DNA of 64,000 nt from Blautia hydrogenotrophica DSM 10507 (GTDB lineage: Bacteria > Bacillota > Clostridia > Lachnospirales > Lachnospiraceae), in NCBI RefSeq assembly GCF_034356035.1, contig NZ_CP136423.1, forward strand, positions 1 through 64,000, given 5' to 3'. The notes under the pieces were generated by a model. The model saw only the letters and a program-made list of their open reading frames with translations. It was not told the origin of the DNA and made no database searches. Shown one piece after another: positions 9,087 through 18,233 of the stretch; position 1 is the stretch's first letter; each line of letters begins with the position of its first letter. A program made the position numbers and the translations under genes.

Positions 9087-9266
9087 AAAGACGAATACTA
9101 TATCAAAAAGTGGAGTGTTTTATGAAAAAAATTGTGTAATTAAACTAAAATTAATACTTTTTTTATGAATTATTCATATATTATTGTTATAATAAATTTG
9201 TTTTAAATATTTAATTTTGTTTAGCGTAATGTTTTCATTACACATATAAATTTTTTCATAATAATT

Positions 9267-9290
9267 GCCCTGGTAGTTACCTGCCAGGGC
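9267..9290 (+). terminator. GC-rich hairpin after DUF1002 gene, probable terminator
   Basis: GCCCTGGTAG (9267-9276) pairs with CTGCCAGGGC (9281-9290) around TTAC. The following ACTCCTCATTT is a weak T-tract, so termination is probable but not certain. The rest of the 9087-9388 gap is AT-rich; I see no gene in it. Confidence 0.55.
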
Positions 9291-9388
9291 ACTCCTCATT
9301 TATAGGGGATTTAGGGTATGCGAACCAGATAATATGTGCTAGAATATATGTACAATATTGTTAAAATTTGAAAGGTCGGGTGTATGAT

Positions 9389-10294
9389 ATGACAGAGACA
9401 ATGAAAGATTATGAGAAAGAACTAGAAACCTCCTTTCAGGAGATTGAAGAGGGAGAGATTTTAACCGGAACAGTAATCGGGATCACAGACAAAGAGGTTA
9501 CTCTGGATTTAAAGTATTACACAGAAGGAGTCATCCATGTGGAAGATTTTAGTCGTGAGCCGGGATTCCATGTAAAAGATGAGGTACATACAGGTGATGA
9601 GGTATCAGCTATGGTGATGAGTAAAGATGATGGAAATGGAAATATTTTATTGTCAAAGGTCGAAGCAGACGATGTATTGGCATGGGAAAAACTGAACACA
9701 TTAAAAGAAGAACAGACAGTTTTGGATGTTGTGATAAAAGGTGTCGTTAAGTCTGGAGTTGTAGCTTATGTGGAGGGAGTGAGAGGCTTTATTCCTGCTT
9801 CAAAGCTGAGCTTAAGTTATGTGGATAATTTGGAGGAGTATCTGAATAAGCCAATTCAGGTGAGAGTGTTTGAGGTAGATAAAGAAAAGAAACGGCTGAT
9901 TTTATCCGCCAGAGAAATACTGAAGGAAAAAGCAGACGAGGAGAGAAAAGCTAAAATCTCCAATGTGGAGGTTGGTCTGGTGACAGAGGGGATAGTGGAA
10001 AGTCTTCAACCATATGGAGCTTTTATAGATCTGGGAAATGGATTGTCCGGTCTGGTTCACATCTCACAGATCAGCGAAAAGAGAATTAAGAGTTGTTCTC
10101 AGGTTCTTGCGGTGGGTGATAAAGTAAAAGTAAAGGTTATCGCGATTAAGGACGGAAAACTGAGTTTGAGTATGAAGGCTTTGGCTGATGTCGCTGCAAA
10201 AGAGATTGAAGAAGAGGTTTATGAACTTCCAAAAGCTGGAGAGGCGACTACTTCTTTAGGAGCGCTGTTTGCAAATATCAAGTTAGATCAGTAA
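9389..10294 (+). CDS. S1 RNA-binding domain protein (ribosomal protein S1 homologue)
   Basis: Three S1 repeats are visible: about residues 20-90 (GEILTGTVIGITDKEVTLDL), 105-175 (LDVVIKGVVKSGVVAYVEGVRGFIP) and 190-260 (EGIVESLQPYGAFIDLGNGLSGLVHISQI). S1 proteins bind mRNA on the 30S subunit or act in RNA metabolism. At about 302 residues it is shorter than the four-domain Firmicutes RpsA-like proteins (near 400). The open frame extends to a TTG at 9368, but ATG 9389 (MTETMKDYEKEL) is the more natural start. It is separated by only 12 nt from the next gene, so the two are probably co-transcribed. Confidence 0.9.
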   Translation: MTETMKDYEKELETSFQEIEEGEILTGTVIGITDKEVTLDLKYYTEGVIHVEDFSREPGFHVKDEVHTGDEVSAMVMSKDDGNGNILLSKVEADDVLAWEKLNTLKEEQTVLDVVIKGVVKSGVVAYVEGVRGFIPASKLSLSYVDNLEEYLNKPIQVRVFEVDKEKKRLILSAREILKEKADEERKAKISNVEVGLVTEGIVESLQPYGAFIDLGNGLSGLVHISQISEKRIKSCSQVLAVGDKVKVKVIAIKDGKLSLSMKALADVAAKEIEEEVYELPKAGEATTSLGALFANIKLDQ

Positions 10295-10306
10295 AAAGGA
10301 AATAGT

Positions 10307-11965
10307 ATGAGAGGTCAGAAGAGAGTATATATTATTGGGCATAAAAACCCCGATACAGATTCTATTTGTTCTGCGATTGCTTATGCAGATATCAAGAACA
10401 GGACCACGTCCGGCAAAGTGAAATATGTAGCCAGAAGAGCAGGGCAAATCAACGAGGAGACACAGTATGTTTTAAATCGTTTTGGAATTGAGGCGCCTCC
10501 CTATCTTGGAAATGTGGGAACACAAGTAAAAGATATGGATATTAGGACGAGTCCTGATGTAAATAAACATATGCCTGTGAGAAATGCATGGAATCTGATG
10601 AGAGAGAATGGGATTGTGACGCTTCCAATCAAGGATGAAAACGGTACATTGGAAGGGCTTATCACCATTGGGGACATTGCACAGAGTCTTATGTGTGCGG
10701 ACAATTATACTCTAGGAAAAGCAAGGACACAGTATTTGCAGATTGCACAGACTTTGGATGCAAGGGTCGTTGCTGGGGATGAAGAAGGTTACTTCGAGAA
10801 TGGAAAGGTCTTGGTGGGAGCTCTCCATCCAGACAGAATGAAGGAGTATATAGGTGCTGGTGATTTGGTCATCTTAGGAAACAGAGAAGAAGATCATCTG
10901 AAAGCACTGGAAGAAAAAGCCAGTTGTCTGGTTATTTGTTTGGATTCAGAGGTGAGTGAAAGAGTTCTGAAAGTTGCTAGGCAGCAGAAAGTGACAATTA
11001 TTGTGACTCCTTTTGATACGTTTACAGTGGCTAGAACCATTAATCAGAGCATCCCTTTGAGGTACTTGATGAGGACTGAGAATCTGGTTACGTTTCATAC
11101 TGAGGATTTCACAGATAGTATCCAGGACGTGATGGTTAAGAATAGACACCGTGCCTTTCCGGTCATCAGTAAACATGGAAAGTGTATTGGTACGATTTCC
11201 AGGAGAAATTTTTTGGGAATGCACAAGAAAGAAGTGATTTTGGTAGACCACAATGAGAGAAGTCAAGCGGTAGATAATATTGATAGTGCTCAGATTTTGG
11301 AAATTATTGATCATCACAAGTTAGGAAATATTGAGACAATGGCTCCGGTTATGTTTCGAAATCTGCCGGTGGGATGTACGGGTACGATTATGTACCAGAT
11401 GTACAATGAAGCGAGATTAGAGATTACTCCTCAGATAGCGGGACTTTTATGTGCAGCTATCATCTCAGATACGTTGATGTTCCGATCACCGACTTGTACG
11501 ATACATGACAAGATGGCAGCAGGTGCTTTGGCTTTGATCGCAGATATTGAGATTGAAAGTTTCGCAAAAGAGATGTTCCATGCTGGTAGCAGTCTGAAAG
11601 ATAAATCGTCAGAGGAAATTTTCTATCAGGATTACAAGAAATTTATCTCAGGAGAACAGACTTTTGGGGTTGGACAGATCAGTTCCATGGAAGCGGAAGA
11701 GCTTGGAAGAATCAAAGAAAAATTGATTCCATTTATGAAAAGTGAATATGGTCGAAATGGGGTATCCAGTGTGTACTTTATGCTGACCAATATTTTGGAG
11801 GAATCTACAGAATTAATATTCTACGGGGAAAACTGCGATAACCTGCTAGAAGAGGCTTTTCATGTGAAGGCCCAAAATAGAAGCGTAATATTGCCAGGTG
11901 TTGTCTCCAGAAAGAAACAGTTGATTCCGGCTTTGATGGAAGCAATGCAGGATATTTATTCTTGA
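10307..11965 (+). CDS. CBS/DRTGG-containing manganese-dependent inorganic pyrophosphatase
   Basis: This is a family II pyrophosphatase (DHH/DHHA2) with a regulatory insert. The first metal motif GHKNPDTDS is at residues 9-17. CBS segments near 75-130 and 255-310 flank a DRTGG-like domain, followed by VDHNE, the DHH-type motif IDHHK, and DTLMFRSPT. The C-terminal DHHA2 region includes VYFMLTNILEEST. Pyrophosphate hydrolysis drives biosynthesis; in CBS-PPases adenine nucleotides bind the insert and control activity. The length of 552 is normal for the regulated subfamily. The start follows AAAAAGGAAATAGT. Confidence 0.95.
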   Translation: MRGQKRVYIIGHKNPDTDSICSAIAYADIKNRTTSGKVKYVARRAGQINEETQYVLNRFGIEAPPYLGNVGTQVKDMDIRTSPDVNKHMPVRNAWNLMRENGIVTLPIKDENGTLEGLITIGDIAQSLMCADNYTLGKARTQYLQIAQTLDARVVAGDEEGYFENGKVLVGALHPDRMKEYIGAGDLVILGNREEDHLKALEEKASCLVICLDSEVSERVLKVARQQKVTIIVTPFDTFTVARTINQSIPLRYLMRTENLVTFHTEDFTDSIQDVMVKNRHRAFPVISKHGKCIGTISRRNFLGMHKKEVILVDHNERSQAVDNIDSAQILEIIDHHKLGNIETMAPVMFRNLPVGCTGTIMYQMYNEARLEITPQIAGLLCAAIISDTLMFRSPTCTIHDKMAAGALALIADIEIESFAKEMFHAGSSLKDKSSEEIFYQDYKKFISGEQTFGVGQISSMEAEELGRIKEKLIPFMKSEYGRNGVSSVYFMLTNILEESTELIFYGENCDNLLEEAFHVKAQNRSVILPGVVSRKKQLIPALMEAMQDIYS

Positions 11966-11998
11966 TGCTGTGAAAAAAGAGAAGTCAGAGGAGTATTT

Positions 11999-12586
11999 AT
12001 GGGAAAACAGACTTGGAAACCTGGAAATATGCTGTATCCTCTTCCAGCAGTGATGGTTACTGTGGCAGATTCTGAGGGCAAAGATAATATTATAACTGTT
12101 GCGTGGGCGGGAACCGTGTGTACAAACCCGCCCATGGTGTCTATTTCTGTGCGCCCTGAGAGATTTTCTTATGCTATGTTAAGGCAGACAGGGGAATTTG
12201 TTATAAATTTGACGACAGAAAAGCTTGCCTATGCCACAGATTACTGTGGTGTAAAATCTGGAAGAGATGTAGATAAATTTGAAAAATTAAAATTGACAAG
12301 AGAAAAAGCTGATTTTGTTAAGGGTCCTATGATTGCGGAATCTCCCGTATCAATAGAATGCCGTGTAGCAAAAGTGGAAGAGTTAGGTTCACATCATCTT
12401 TTTTTGGCTGAAGTGGTGGCAGTTCATGCAGATGAGGAATATCTCGATGAGACGGGAAAATTTCAATGGAATAAGACAAGGCCTTTAGCTTATTCTCATG
12501 GAGAGTACTTTGGTTTAGGAAAAAAGATAGGAAAATTTGGCTATAGTGTGCGCAAAAGAAGGAAAAAAGAGAGGGATAAGAGATAA
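11999..12586 (+). CDS. flavin reductase family protein
   Basis: The FMN-binding split-barrel fold is recognisable: the N-terminal part reads MLYPLPAVMVTVAD and VAWAGTVCTNPPMVSISVRPERFSY. It is followed by the usual GEFVINL and FEKLKL segments. Family members bind FMN and reduce flavins or act as flavoproteins with unknown partners. The length of 195 fits. The start ATG at 11999 follows GAGGAGTATTT. The C-terminus is strikingly basic (SVRKRRKKERDKR). The substrate cannot be told. Confidence 0.9.
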   Translation: MGKQTWKPGNMLYPLPAVMVTVADSEGKDNIITVAWAGTVCTNPPMVSISVRPERFSYAMLRQTGEFVINLTTEKLAYATDYCGVKSGRDVDKFEKLKLTREKADFVKGPMIAESPVSIECRVAKVEELGSHHLFLAEVVAVHADEEYLDETGKFQWNKTRPLAYSHGEYFGLGKKIGKFGYSVRKRRKKERDKR

Positions 12587-12602
12587 CAGAGAGATTTAAT
12601 AG

Positions 12603-12631
12603 TTGAAAAGAAGAATTCAAAATGCTATAAT
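12603..12631 (+). promoter_or_regulatory. promoter of the shikimate-kinase-like gene
   Basis: TTGAAA (12603-12608) and TATAAT (12626-12631) are separated by 17 bp, and TGC before the -10 makes it an extended -10. Confidence 0.75.
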
Positions 12632-12682
12632 GCTACATTGAACTTAAAGAAATTTGTTTAAATTAAGGGAACATAGGATTCT

Positions 12683-13192
12683 ATGAACAATATTATACTA
12701 ATTGGAATGCCAGGTGTAGGAAAAAGTACACTTGGAGTCGTTCTGGCTAAAGTTCTTGGTTTTCAATTCATAGATGCAGATCTATTGATTCAAGAACAAG
12801 AAAGAAAGAAACTTCATCAGATTATCAAAGAGGTCGGAATCAATGGATTTATGGAAATTGAGAATCAAGTTAACGCTTCTATTGAAGCAGAGAGGTCTGT
12901 GATCGCCACAGGAGGGAGTGTGGTGTATTGCCGGCAAGCTATGAGTCACCTCAAAGAGATTGGAACGGTTGTTTATCTGAAAGTTTCCCTGAGTACCTTG
13001 GAGAAGAGGCTTGGAAATCTAAAAAGGAGAGGCGTTATTCTAAAAAAAGGACAGACATTGAAGGATTTATACGAGGAAAGAGTACCACTTTATGAGAAGT
13101 ATGCGGATGTTGTTGTGGATGAAAAAGGAAGAGATCTAGAGGAATGTCTACAGTTACTTTTGGAGAAATTAGATACTGAAGTTGAAGGGTAG
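12683..13192 (+). CDS. shikimate kinase-like P-loop kinase
   Basis: The fold is that of shikimate kinase (AroK): Walker A GMPGVGKST at residues 8-16, FIDADLLIQ matching the Asp of the substrate site, and a lid/adenine region LKRRG with RVPLYEKYAD. However, the usual FR..E motif, whose Arg binds shikimate, reads FMEIE, and the GGG loop reads GGS. It is therefore uncertain that shikimate is the substrate. The length of 169 is normal. It is transcribed from its own promoter, away from any aro operon, and followed by murA. Confidence 0.75.
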   Translation: MNNIILIGMPGVGKSTLGVVLAKVLGFQFIDADLLIQEQERKKLHQIIKEVGINGFMEIENQVNASIEAERSVIATGGSVVYCRQAMSHLKEIGTVVYLKVSLSTLEKRLGNLKRRGVILKKGQTLKDLYEERVPLYEKYADVVVDEKGRDLEECLQLLLEKLDTEVEG

Positions 13193-13195
13193 AAC

Positions 13196-13222
13196 GTTAC
13201 TGTGAACGGAGTGAACAGTAAC
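13196..13222. repeat. inverted repeat between kinase-like gene and murA
   Basis: GTTACTGT (13196-13203) and ACAGTAAC (13215-13222) are perfect arms, and GAAC repeats inside. It lies 3 nt after the kinase stop codon. There is no T-run, so it is not a classical terminator. Similar GTTCACTC motifs occur in repeats at 24081 and 47719. Confidence 0.5.
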
Positions 13223-13427
13223 ACAAAAATGAGGCTCGTGTAAGTAGAACAGTTGTTTTGATTTACAAATGTAAAAAAATGTTATAGAATATTCCAAAAA
13301 GTAAATATTTTATGACATGGCTGTAAACAAGTTGAGACTGAATTATTAAGCGTTTTTTATAAAATCAGCCAGGTGAAAATTAGACGATGCCTTCAGAGGA
13401 GTTAATAAATAAACTTAGAGGTGTGTT

Positions 13428-14720
13428 ATGGAACAGTATGTAATTAAAGGCGGAAATCCTTTAGTTGGTGAAGTAGAGATTGCCGGAGCTAAAAATGCAG
13501 CGTTGGGAATTCTTTCAGCAGCTATTATGACAGACGAGACTATTTTGATTGAGAATCTCCCGGACGTCAGAGATATCAATGTGTTATTGGAAGCTATTTC
13601 TGGAATTGGCGCACAGGTGGAGAGAATCAATAGTTCTACAGTAAAAATTAACGGTTCGACGATTTCAGATGTCAGTGTTGACTATGAATACATCAAAAAA
13701 ATTCGTGCTTCTTATTATTTGTTGGGAGCTCTGCTGGGAAAATATAAACACGCAGAGGTACCTCTTCCGGGAGGCTGCAACATTGGAAGCCGTCCGATTG
13801 ATCAACATTTAAAAGGTTTTCGTGCTCTAGGTGCGACCGTAGAGATTAAGCATGGAGCGATTGTGGCCAGAGCTGAGAATATGCATGGAAGTCATATCTT
13901 TTTGGATATGGTATCAGTGGGAGCTACGATCAATATTATGATGGCAGCAGCTATGGCTCCGGGCAGAACAATTATTGAGAATGCGGCGAGAGAGCCTCAT
14001 GTCGTGGATGTCGCAAACTTTTTGAACAGTATGGGTGCGAACATCAAAGGTGCGGGTACCGACATTATACGTATTAAGGGTGTAGAAAAACTACATCGTA
14101 CGGAATACGCAATTATACCAGATCAGATTGAAGCAGGCACTTTCATGTTTGCGGCGGCGGCTACAAAAGGCGATGTGACGGTTAAAAACGTGATTCCAAA
14201 ACATCTGGAGGCGACGACTGCGAAGTTAGAAGAGATTGGATGTCAAGTGGAAGAATTCGATGACGCGGTTCGCATCGTGGCGAACAAAAGATTGACTCGT
14301 ACTCACGTGAAGACTCTTCCATATCCGGGATATCCCACAGATATGCAGCCACAGATAGCGGTCACACTAGCTTTGGCCAAGGGTACAAGTATTGTGACAG
14401 AAAGTATTTTTGAAAATAGATTCAAATATGTTGACGAGCTGTCCAGAATGGGCGCCAATATAAAAGTGGAGGGCAACAGTGCAATTATTGATGGAGTGGA
14501 AGGATTGACTGGTGCCAGAGTCAGCGCTCCGGACTTGCGAGCAGGAGCGGCTCTTGTGATTGCAGGATTGGCAGCAGAGGGCATAACGGTAGTGGATGAT
14601 ATTGTGTATATTCAGAGAGGCTACGAGAGATTTGAGGAGAAGCTGAAGAGTCTTGGGGCGGAAATCGAGAGGGTTACTACAGAAAAAGAAATTCAGAAAT
14701 TCTGCCTTCAAGTAGGATAA
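13428..14720 (+). CDS. murA: UDP-N-acetylglucosamine 1-carboxyvinyltransferase
   Basis: MurA transfers enolpyruvate from PEP to UDP-GlcNAc, the first committed step of peptidoglycan synthesis. The 430-residue two-lobed EPT-synthase pattern is complete. The active-site loop reads LPGGCNIGSRPIDQH. The cysteine (residue 117) that is the fosfomycin target is present. The N-terminus shows IAGAKNAAL with the conserved Lys and Asn. The start ATG follows AGAGGTGTGTT. Confidence 0.97.
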   Translation: MEQYVIKGGNPLVGEVEIAGAKNAALGILSAAIMTDETILIENLPDVRDINVLLEAISGIGAQVERINSSTVKINGSTISDVSVDYEYIKKIRASYYLLGALLGKYKHAEVPLPGGCNIGSRPIDQHLKGFRALGATVEIKHGAIVARAENMHGSHIFLDMVSVGATINIMMAAAMAPGRTIIENAAREPHVVDVANFLNSMGANIKGAGTDIIRIKGVEKLHRTEYAIIPDQIEAGTFMFAAAATKGDVTVKNVIPKHLEATTAKLEEIGCQVEEFDDAVRIVANKRLTRTHVKTLPYPGYPTDMQPQIAVTLALAKGTSIVTESIFENRFKYVDELSRMGANIKVEGNSAIIDGVEGLTGARVSAPDLRAGAALVIAGLAAEGITVVDDIVYIQRGYERFEEKLKSLGAEIERVTTEKEIQKFCLQVG

Positions 14721-14746
14721 CATATTTGGGAATAATGATAGTTTTT

Positions 14747-14898
14747 CTCTTATTCAGAGTGGTGGAGATATTAAGGATCAGTGAAACCACGGCAACCCCT
14801 GACAAAAGGAAGGTGCCAACCTGAGCGAAGAAATTCGAACAATAAGAGGATTTGATAAGATAATCTATTGAGTCCATCTTATGATGGACTCAATTTTT
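14747..14898 (+). ncRNA. SAM-I (S-box) riboswitch with terminator, controlling metK
   Basis: P1 is formed by CTCTTATT (14747-14754) and AATAAGAG (14841-14848). Inside are the S-box signatures CAGAGTGGTGGAGA, TGAAACCACGGCAACC and AAGGTGCCAACCTGAGCGA. The expression platform is a terminator: TTGAGTCCATC (14868-14878), loop TTAT, GATGGACTCAA (14883-14893), then TTTTT. In this class, SAM binding stabilises P1 and lets the terminator form, so metK should be shut off when SAM is plentiful. Confidence 0.95.
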
Positions 14899-14900
14899 AT

Positions 14901-15099
14901 TTACTAGGAAAATCCGTTGGATTTCCTAGTAAATAAAAGCCCTCCGGGCAGGATGCGCAGGCCGCAATAGGGTAGTTCACCGCAAAGCGGTGTTGCGGCG
15001 GCGAACAAAGTGAGCTGCACCCTTCAAAAACGGAAGGGATGGGGGAGCTGAAGTGGGCTTGCCTACTTTGTTACTAGGAAAATCCGTTGAATTTCCTAA
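14901..15099. repeat. hairpin-bounded repeat unit between riboswitch and metK
   Basis: A near-identical sequence beginning TTACTAGGAAAATCC occurs at 14901-14928 and again at 15071-15098 (one mismatch). Each copy is itself a hairpin (GGATTTCCTAGTAA follows in the first). Between them lies a GC-rich stretch (14940-15060) with small hairpins such as CACCGC-AAA-GCGGTG. No open frame is present. It resembles a small non-coding mobile or structured element inserted in the metK leader. Confidence 0.65.
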
Positions 15100-15140
15100 G
15101 ATCAAAAAAAAACTGAAAAATATCAAGAGGAGAAAGAAAG

Positions 15141-16328
15141 ATGGAAAAAATTTTATTTACTTCTGAATCTGTGACCGAGGGACATCCAGATAAAATGTGC
15201 GATCAGATTTCTGACGCAATCTTAGATGCATTGATGGAACAGGACCCTATGAGTCGTGTGGCGTGTGAGACTTGTACCACTACAGGATTAGTACTTGTTA
15301 TGGGTGAGATCACAACGAAAGCCTATGTAGACATTCAAAAAATAGTCCGTGATACAGTACGAGAAATTGGCTATACCAGAGGGAAATTTGGTTTTGATGC
15401 AGATACCTGTGGTGTGATCACTGCCATTGATGAGCAGTCCTCAGACATTGCTATGGGTGTGGATAAAGCTTTAGAGGCAAAAGAAAACCAGATGACAGAT
15501 ACGGATTTGGATGCGATTGGAGCAGGAGATCAAGGGATGATGTTTGGATATGCCTCTAATGAGACAGAAGAATACATGCCTTATGCGATTAATATGGCAC
15601 ATAAGCTTGCGCGTCAGCTGACAAAGGTACGTAAGGATGGTACTCTGTCGTACTTAAGGCCTGATGGTAAGACTCAGGTGACTGTGGAATACAGTGAGGA
15701 TGGAAAGCCGATTCGTCTGGATGCAGTGGTATGTTCTACCCAACATGACCCTGATGTGACACAGGAACAAATTCACAGGGATATTAAAAAGTATGTATTT
15801 GACCCAATCATTCCAGAAGAAATGATTGACAGTGAGACAAAACTGTTTATCAATCCCACGGGCCGTTTTGTAATTGGCGGACCTCATGGAGACAGCGGTT
15901 TGACAGGCAGAAAGATTATTGTGGACAGTTACGGTGGATATGGACGTCACGGAGGCGGAGCATTTTCTGGAAAAGACTGCACAAAGGTAGACCGTTCTGC
16001 GGCGTATGCAGCTCGGTATGTGGCTAAAAATATTGTTGCAGCTGGACTGGCAGATAAGTGTGAGATTCAGCTCTCTTATGCGATAGGAGTGGCACATCCG
16101 ACTTCTATCAGCGTGGAGACTTTTGGAACAGGAAAATTAGAGAGCACAAAATTAGTTGAAATTATCCGTGAGAATTTTGACTTGAGACCTGCTGGAATTA
16201 TCAAAATGTTGAATCTGAGAAGACCGATCTATAAACAGACAGCCGCATATGGCCATTTTGGAAGAAACGATTTAGATCTTCCATGGGAAAAATTGGATAA
16301 GGTTGATATTCTTAAAAAGTATTTATAA
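15141..16328 (+). CDS. metK: S-adenosylmethionine synthetase
   Basis: MetK makes SAM from methionine and ATP. The 395-residue protein contains the signatures [31 protein letters not shown] and GGGAFSGKD. These cover the ATP/metal site and the flexible loop. RBS AGAGGAGA lies before the ATG at 15141. The SAM-I riboswitch upstream gives feedback control by the product. Confidence 0.98.
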   Translation: MEKILFTSESVTEGHPDKMCDQISDAILDALMEQDPMSRVACETCTTTGLVLVMGEITTKAYVDIQKIVRDTVREIGYTRGKFGFDADTCGVITAIDEQSSDIAMGVDKALEAKENQMTDTDLDAIGAGDQGMMFGYASNETEEYMPYAINMAHKLARQLTKVRKDGTLSYLRPDGKTQVTVEYSEDGKPIRLDAVVCSTQHDPDVTQEQIHRDIKKYVFDPIIPEEMIDSETKLFINPTGRFVIGGPHGDSGLTGRKIIVDSYGGYGRHGGGAFSGKDCTKVDRSAAYAARYVAKNIVAAGLADKCEIQLSYAIGVAHPTSISVETFGTGKLESTKLVEIIRENFDLRPAGIIKMLNLRRPIYKQTAAYGHFGRNDLDLPWEKLDKVDILKKYL

Positions 16329-16356
16329 AAAATTAAGAGACTCCAAATACCGTATA

Positions 16357-16365
16357 TGTTATAAT
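16357..16365 (+). promoter_or_regulatory. extended -10 before the sensor kinase gene
   Basis: TGTTATAAT lies 33 bp before the kinase ATG, in the metK-kinase gap. No clear -35 is visible. Confidence 0.5.
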
Positions 16366-16397
16366 AAATACAAATATCGACATAGGACGGGATTGGA

Positions 16398-17546
16398 ATG
16401 AAACTAAGGACAAAGATTATAGTGGGTTTTCTCATGATTATTCTGGTGCCACTGCTGCTGTTTGCTGCTACTTTGTACGGTTTGGGAGAGTATCAGGCGC
16501 AGCAGCACGTGACAGAAGAAATGAGTGAGGAACCCACCTATGATATCAGCATATTAGATAGCGCTTCAAGGACAGCAAGAGTACAGTTAATGACGAAAGA
16601 TTTATTCTTTTCTGCATTTATGATTTTAGTTATTACTGGCCTTTCTGTAGGATCTTGGATTTATCGGAGTGTCGCAGGACCTTTGGTAAAATTAAAAAAA
16701 GCAACTCATAATATCAAAGCAGGAAATTTAGATTTTGTTTTGGATGTAGAGGGAACGGATGAATTCTCGGAACTTTGTAAAGACTTTGAGGACATGAGAA
16801 AGAGACTCAAGGAATCTGCAGAGGAGAGAGTTGTGCTGGATAAAGAAAATAAGGAATTAATCAGCAATATTTCTCATGATTTGAAGACACCTATGACGGC
16901 AATTAAGGGATATGTGGAAGGTATTATGGATGGCATTGCAGATACCCCTGAAAAAATGGAGAGGTATATCCGGACAATTTACAATAAAACAAATGAAATG
17001 GATCATCTTATCAATGAGTTGACTTTCTATTCTAAAATTGATACGAATCGCATTCCCTATACTTTTAGCAAATTAAATGTAGAGGACTATTTCAATGACT
17101 GTGCGGAAGAACTGAGTGTGGAGATGGAAACACGCAATATTGAATTGGTCTACGCAAATTATGTTGATAATAAGGTTCAGATTATTGCCGACGGCGAACA
17201 GATTAGAAGAGTGATACATAATATTATCAGCAATTCCATTAAATATATGGATAAGAAAAAAGGAATCATCCAGATCAGGGTTAAAGATGTGGGAGATTTT
17301 ATTCAGATTGAGATTGAGGATAATGGAAAAGGAATAGCTGCCAAAGATTTAACGAATATTTTTGATCGTTTTTATCGTACAGATGTGTCCAGAAATTCTT
17401 CAAAAGGTGGAAGCGGAATCGGCTTATCTATTGTGAAGAAGATCATGGAAGATCATGGGGGCAAAGTGTGGGCCACTAGCCGGGAAGGAATAGGGACAAT
17501 CATGTACTTTGTGTTAAGAAAATACCAGGAGGTGCCAGCAGAATGA
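16398..17546 (+). CDS. sensor histidine kinase
   Basis: This is a membrane sensor kinase. TM1 lies at about residues 6-26 and TM2 at about 70-92, with only a short extracytoplasmic segment (about 45 residues) between. HAMP follows (about 92-145), then HisKA with phospho-acceptor His160 in SNISHDLKTP. The ATPase domain has an N box HNIISNSIKY, DNGKGI and GGSGIGLSIVKK. The small sensor loop suggests sensing of the membrane or of a partner protein. The gene overlaps the response regulator by 4 nt (ATGA). The signal is unknown. Confidence 0.95.
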   Translation: MKLRTKIIVGFLMIILVPLLLFAATLYGLGEYQAQQHVTEEMSEEPTYDISILDSASRTARVQLMTKDLFFSAFMILVITGLSVGSWIYRSVAGPLVKLKKATHNIKAGNLDFVLDVEGTDEFSELCKDFEDMRKRLKESAEERVVLDKENKELISNISHDLKTPMTAIKGYVEGIMDGIADTPEKMERYIRTIYNKTNEMDHLINELTFYSKIDTNRIPYTFSKLNVEDYFNDCAEELSVEMETRNIELVYANYVDNKVQIIADGEQIRRVIHNIISNSIKYMDKKKGIIQIRVKDVGDFIQIEIEDNGKGIAAKDLTNIFDRFYRTDVSRNSSKGGSGIGLSIVKKIMEDHGGKVWATSREGIGTIMYFVLRKYQEVPAE

Positions 17547-18232
17547 GTAAGATTTTAATTGTAGAAGATGAAGAAGCGATTGCAGATTTGGAAAGAGATT
17601 ATCTGGAGATCAGCGGCTTCGAGGTGGAGATTGCTCATCGTGGCGATATTGGACTAAAGAGAGCTATGGAAGAAGATTTTGATTTAATTATCCTAGATCT
17701 GATGCTTCCAGAAGTAGATGGGTTTGATATTTGCCGACAGGTGAGAGAGATTAAAAATACGCCGATTATCATGGTATCGGCAAAGAAGGATGATATTGAT
17801 AAGATAAGAGGACTTGGTCTCGGAGCAGACGACTATATGACGAAGCCTTTTAGTCCCAGCGAATTGGTAGCCAGAGTAAAGGCACATTTGGACCGTTATG
17901 AGAGATTGGTGGGTAGCGGAATGCCTAAAAATGATGTGGTTGAGATTCGTGGAATTAAGATAGATAAAACGGCTAGAAGAGTGTGGGTAAATGGTGAGGA
18001 GACAACATTTACAACGAAAGAATTTGATTTGCTTACTTTTCTTGCAGAAAATCCGAACCGCGTGTTTACAAAAGAAGAGTTGTTCCGAGAAATCTGGGAT
18101 ATGGAATCAGTGGGGGATATTGCTACTGTGACGGTTCATATCAAAAAAATCCGTGAGAAAATAGAATTTAATACAGCGAAACCTCAGTATATTGAGACGA
18201 TCTGGGGCGTAGGCTATCGATTTAAAGTGTAA
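17543..18232 (+). CDS. OmpR/PhoB-family response regulator
   Basis: The receiver domain covers residues 1-120, with acidic pocket EDE (8-10), phospho-acceptor Asp52 in LDLMLPEVDG and Lys in the MTKPF motif. The winged-helix DNA-binding domain (about 130-229) ends in VWGVGYRF-like WGVGYRFKV. It is translationally coupled to the kinase upstream and directly followed by a decarboxylase gene, so that operon may include a target. No target site can be named from this sequence. Confidence 0.95.
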   Translation: MSKILIVEDEEAIADLERDYLEISGFEVEIAHRGDIGLKRAMEEDFDLIILDLMLPEVDGFDICRQVREIKNTPIIMVSAKKDDIDKIRGLGLGADDYMTKPFSPSELVARVKAHLDRYERLVGSGMPKNDVVEIRGIKIDKTARRVWVNGEETTFTTKEFDLLTFLAENPNRVFTKEELFREIWDMESVGDIATVTVHIKKIREKIEFNTAKPQYIETIWGVGYRFKV

Positions 18233-18233
18233 A

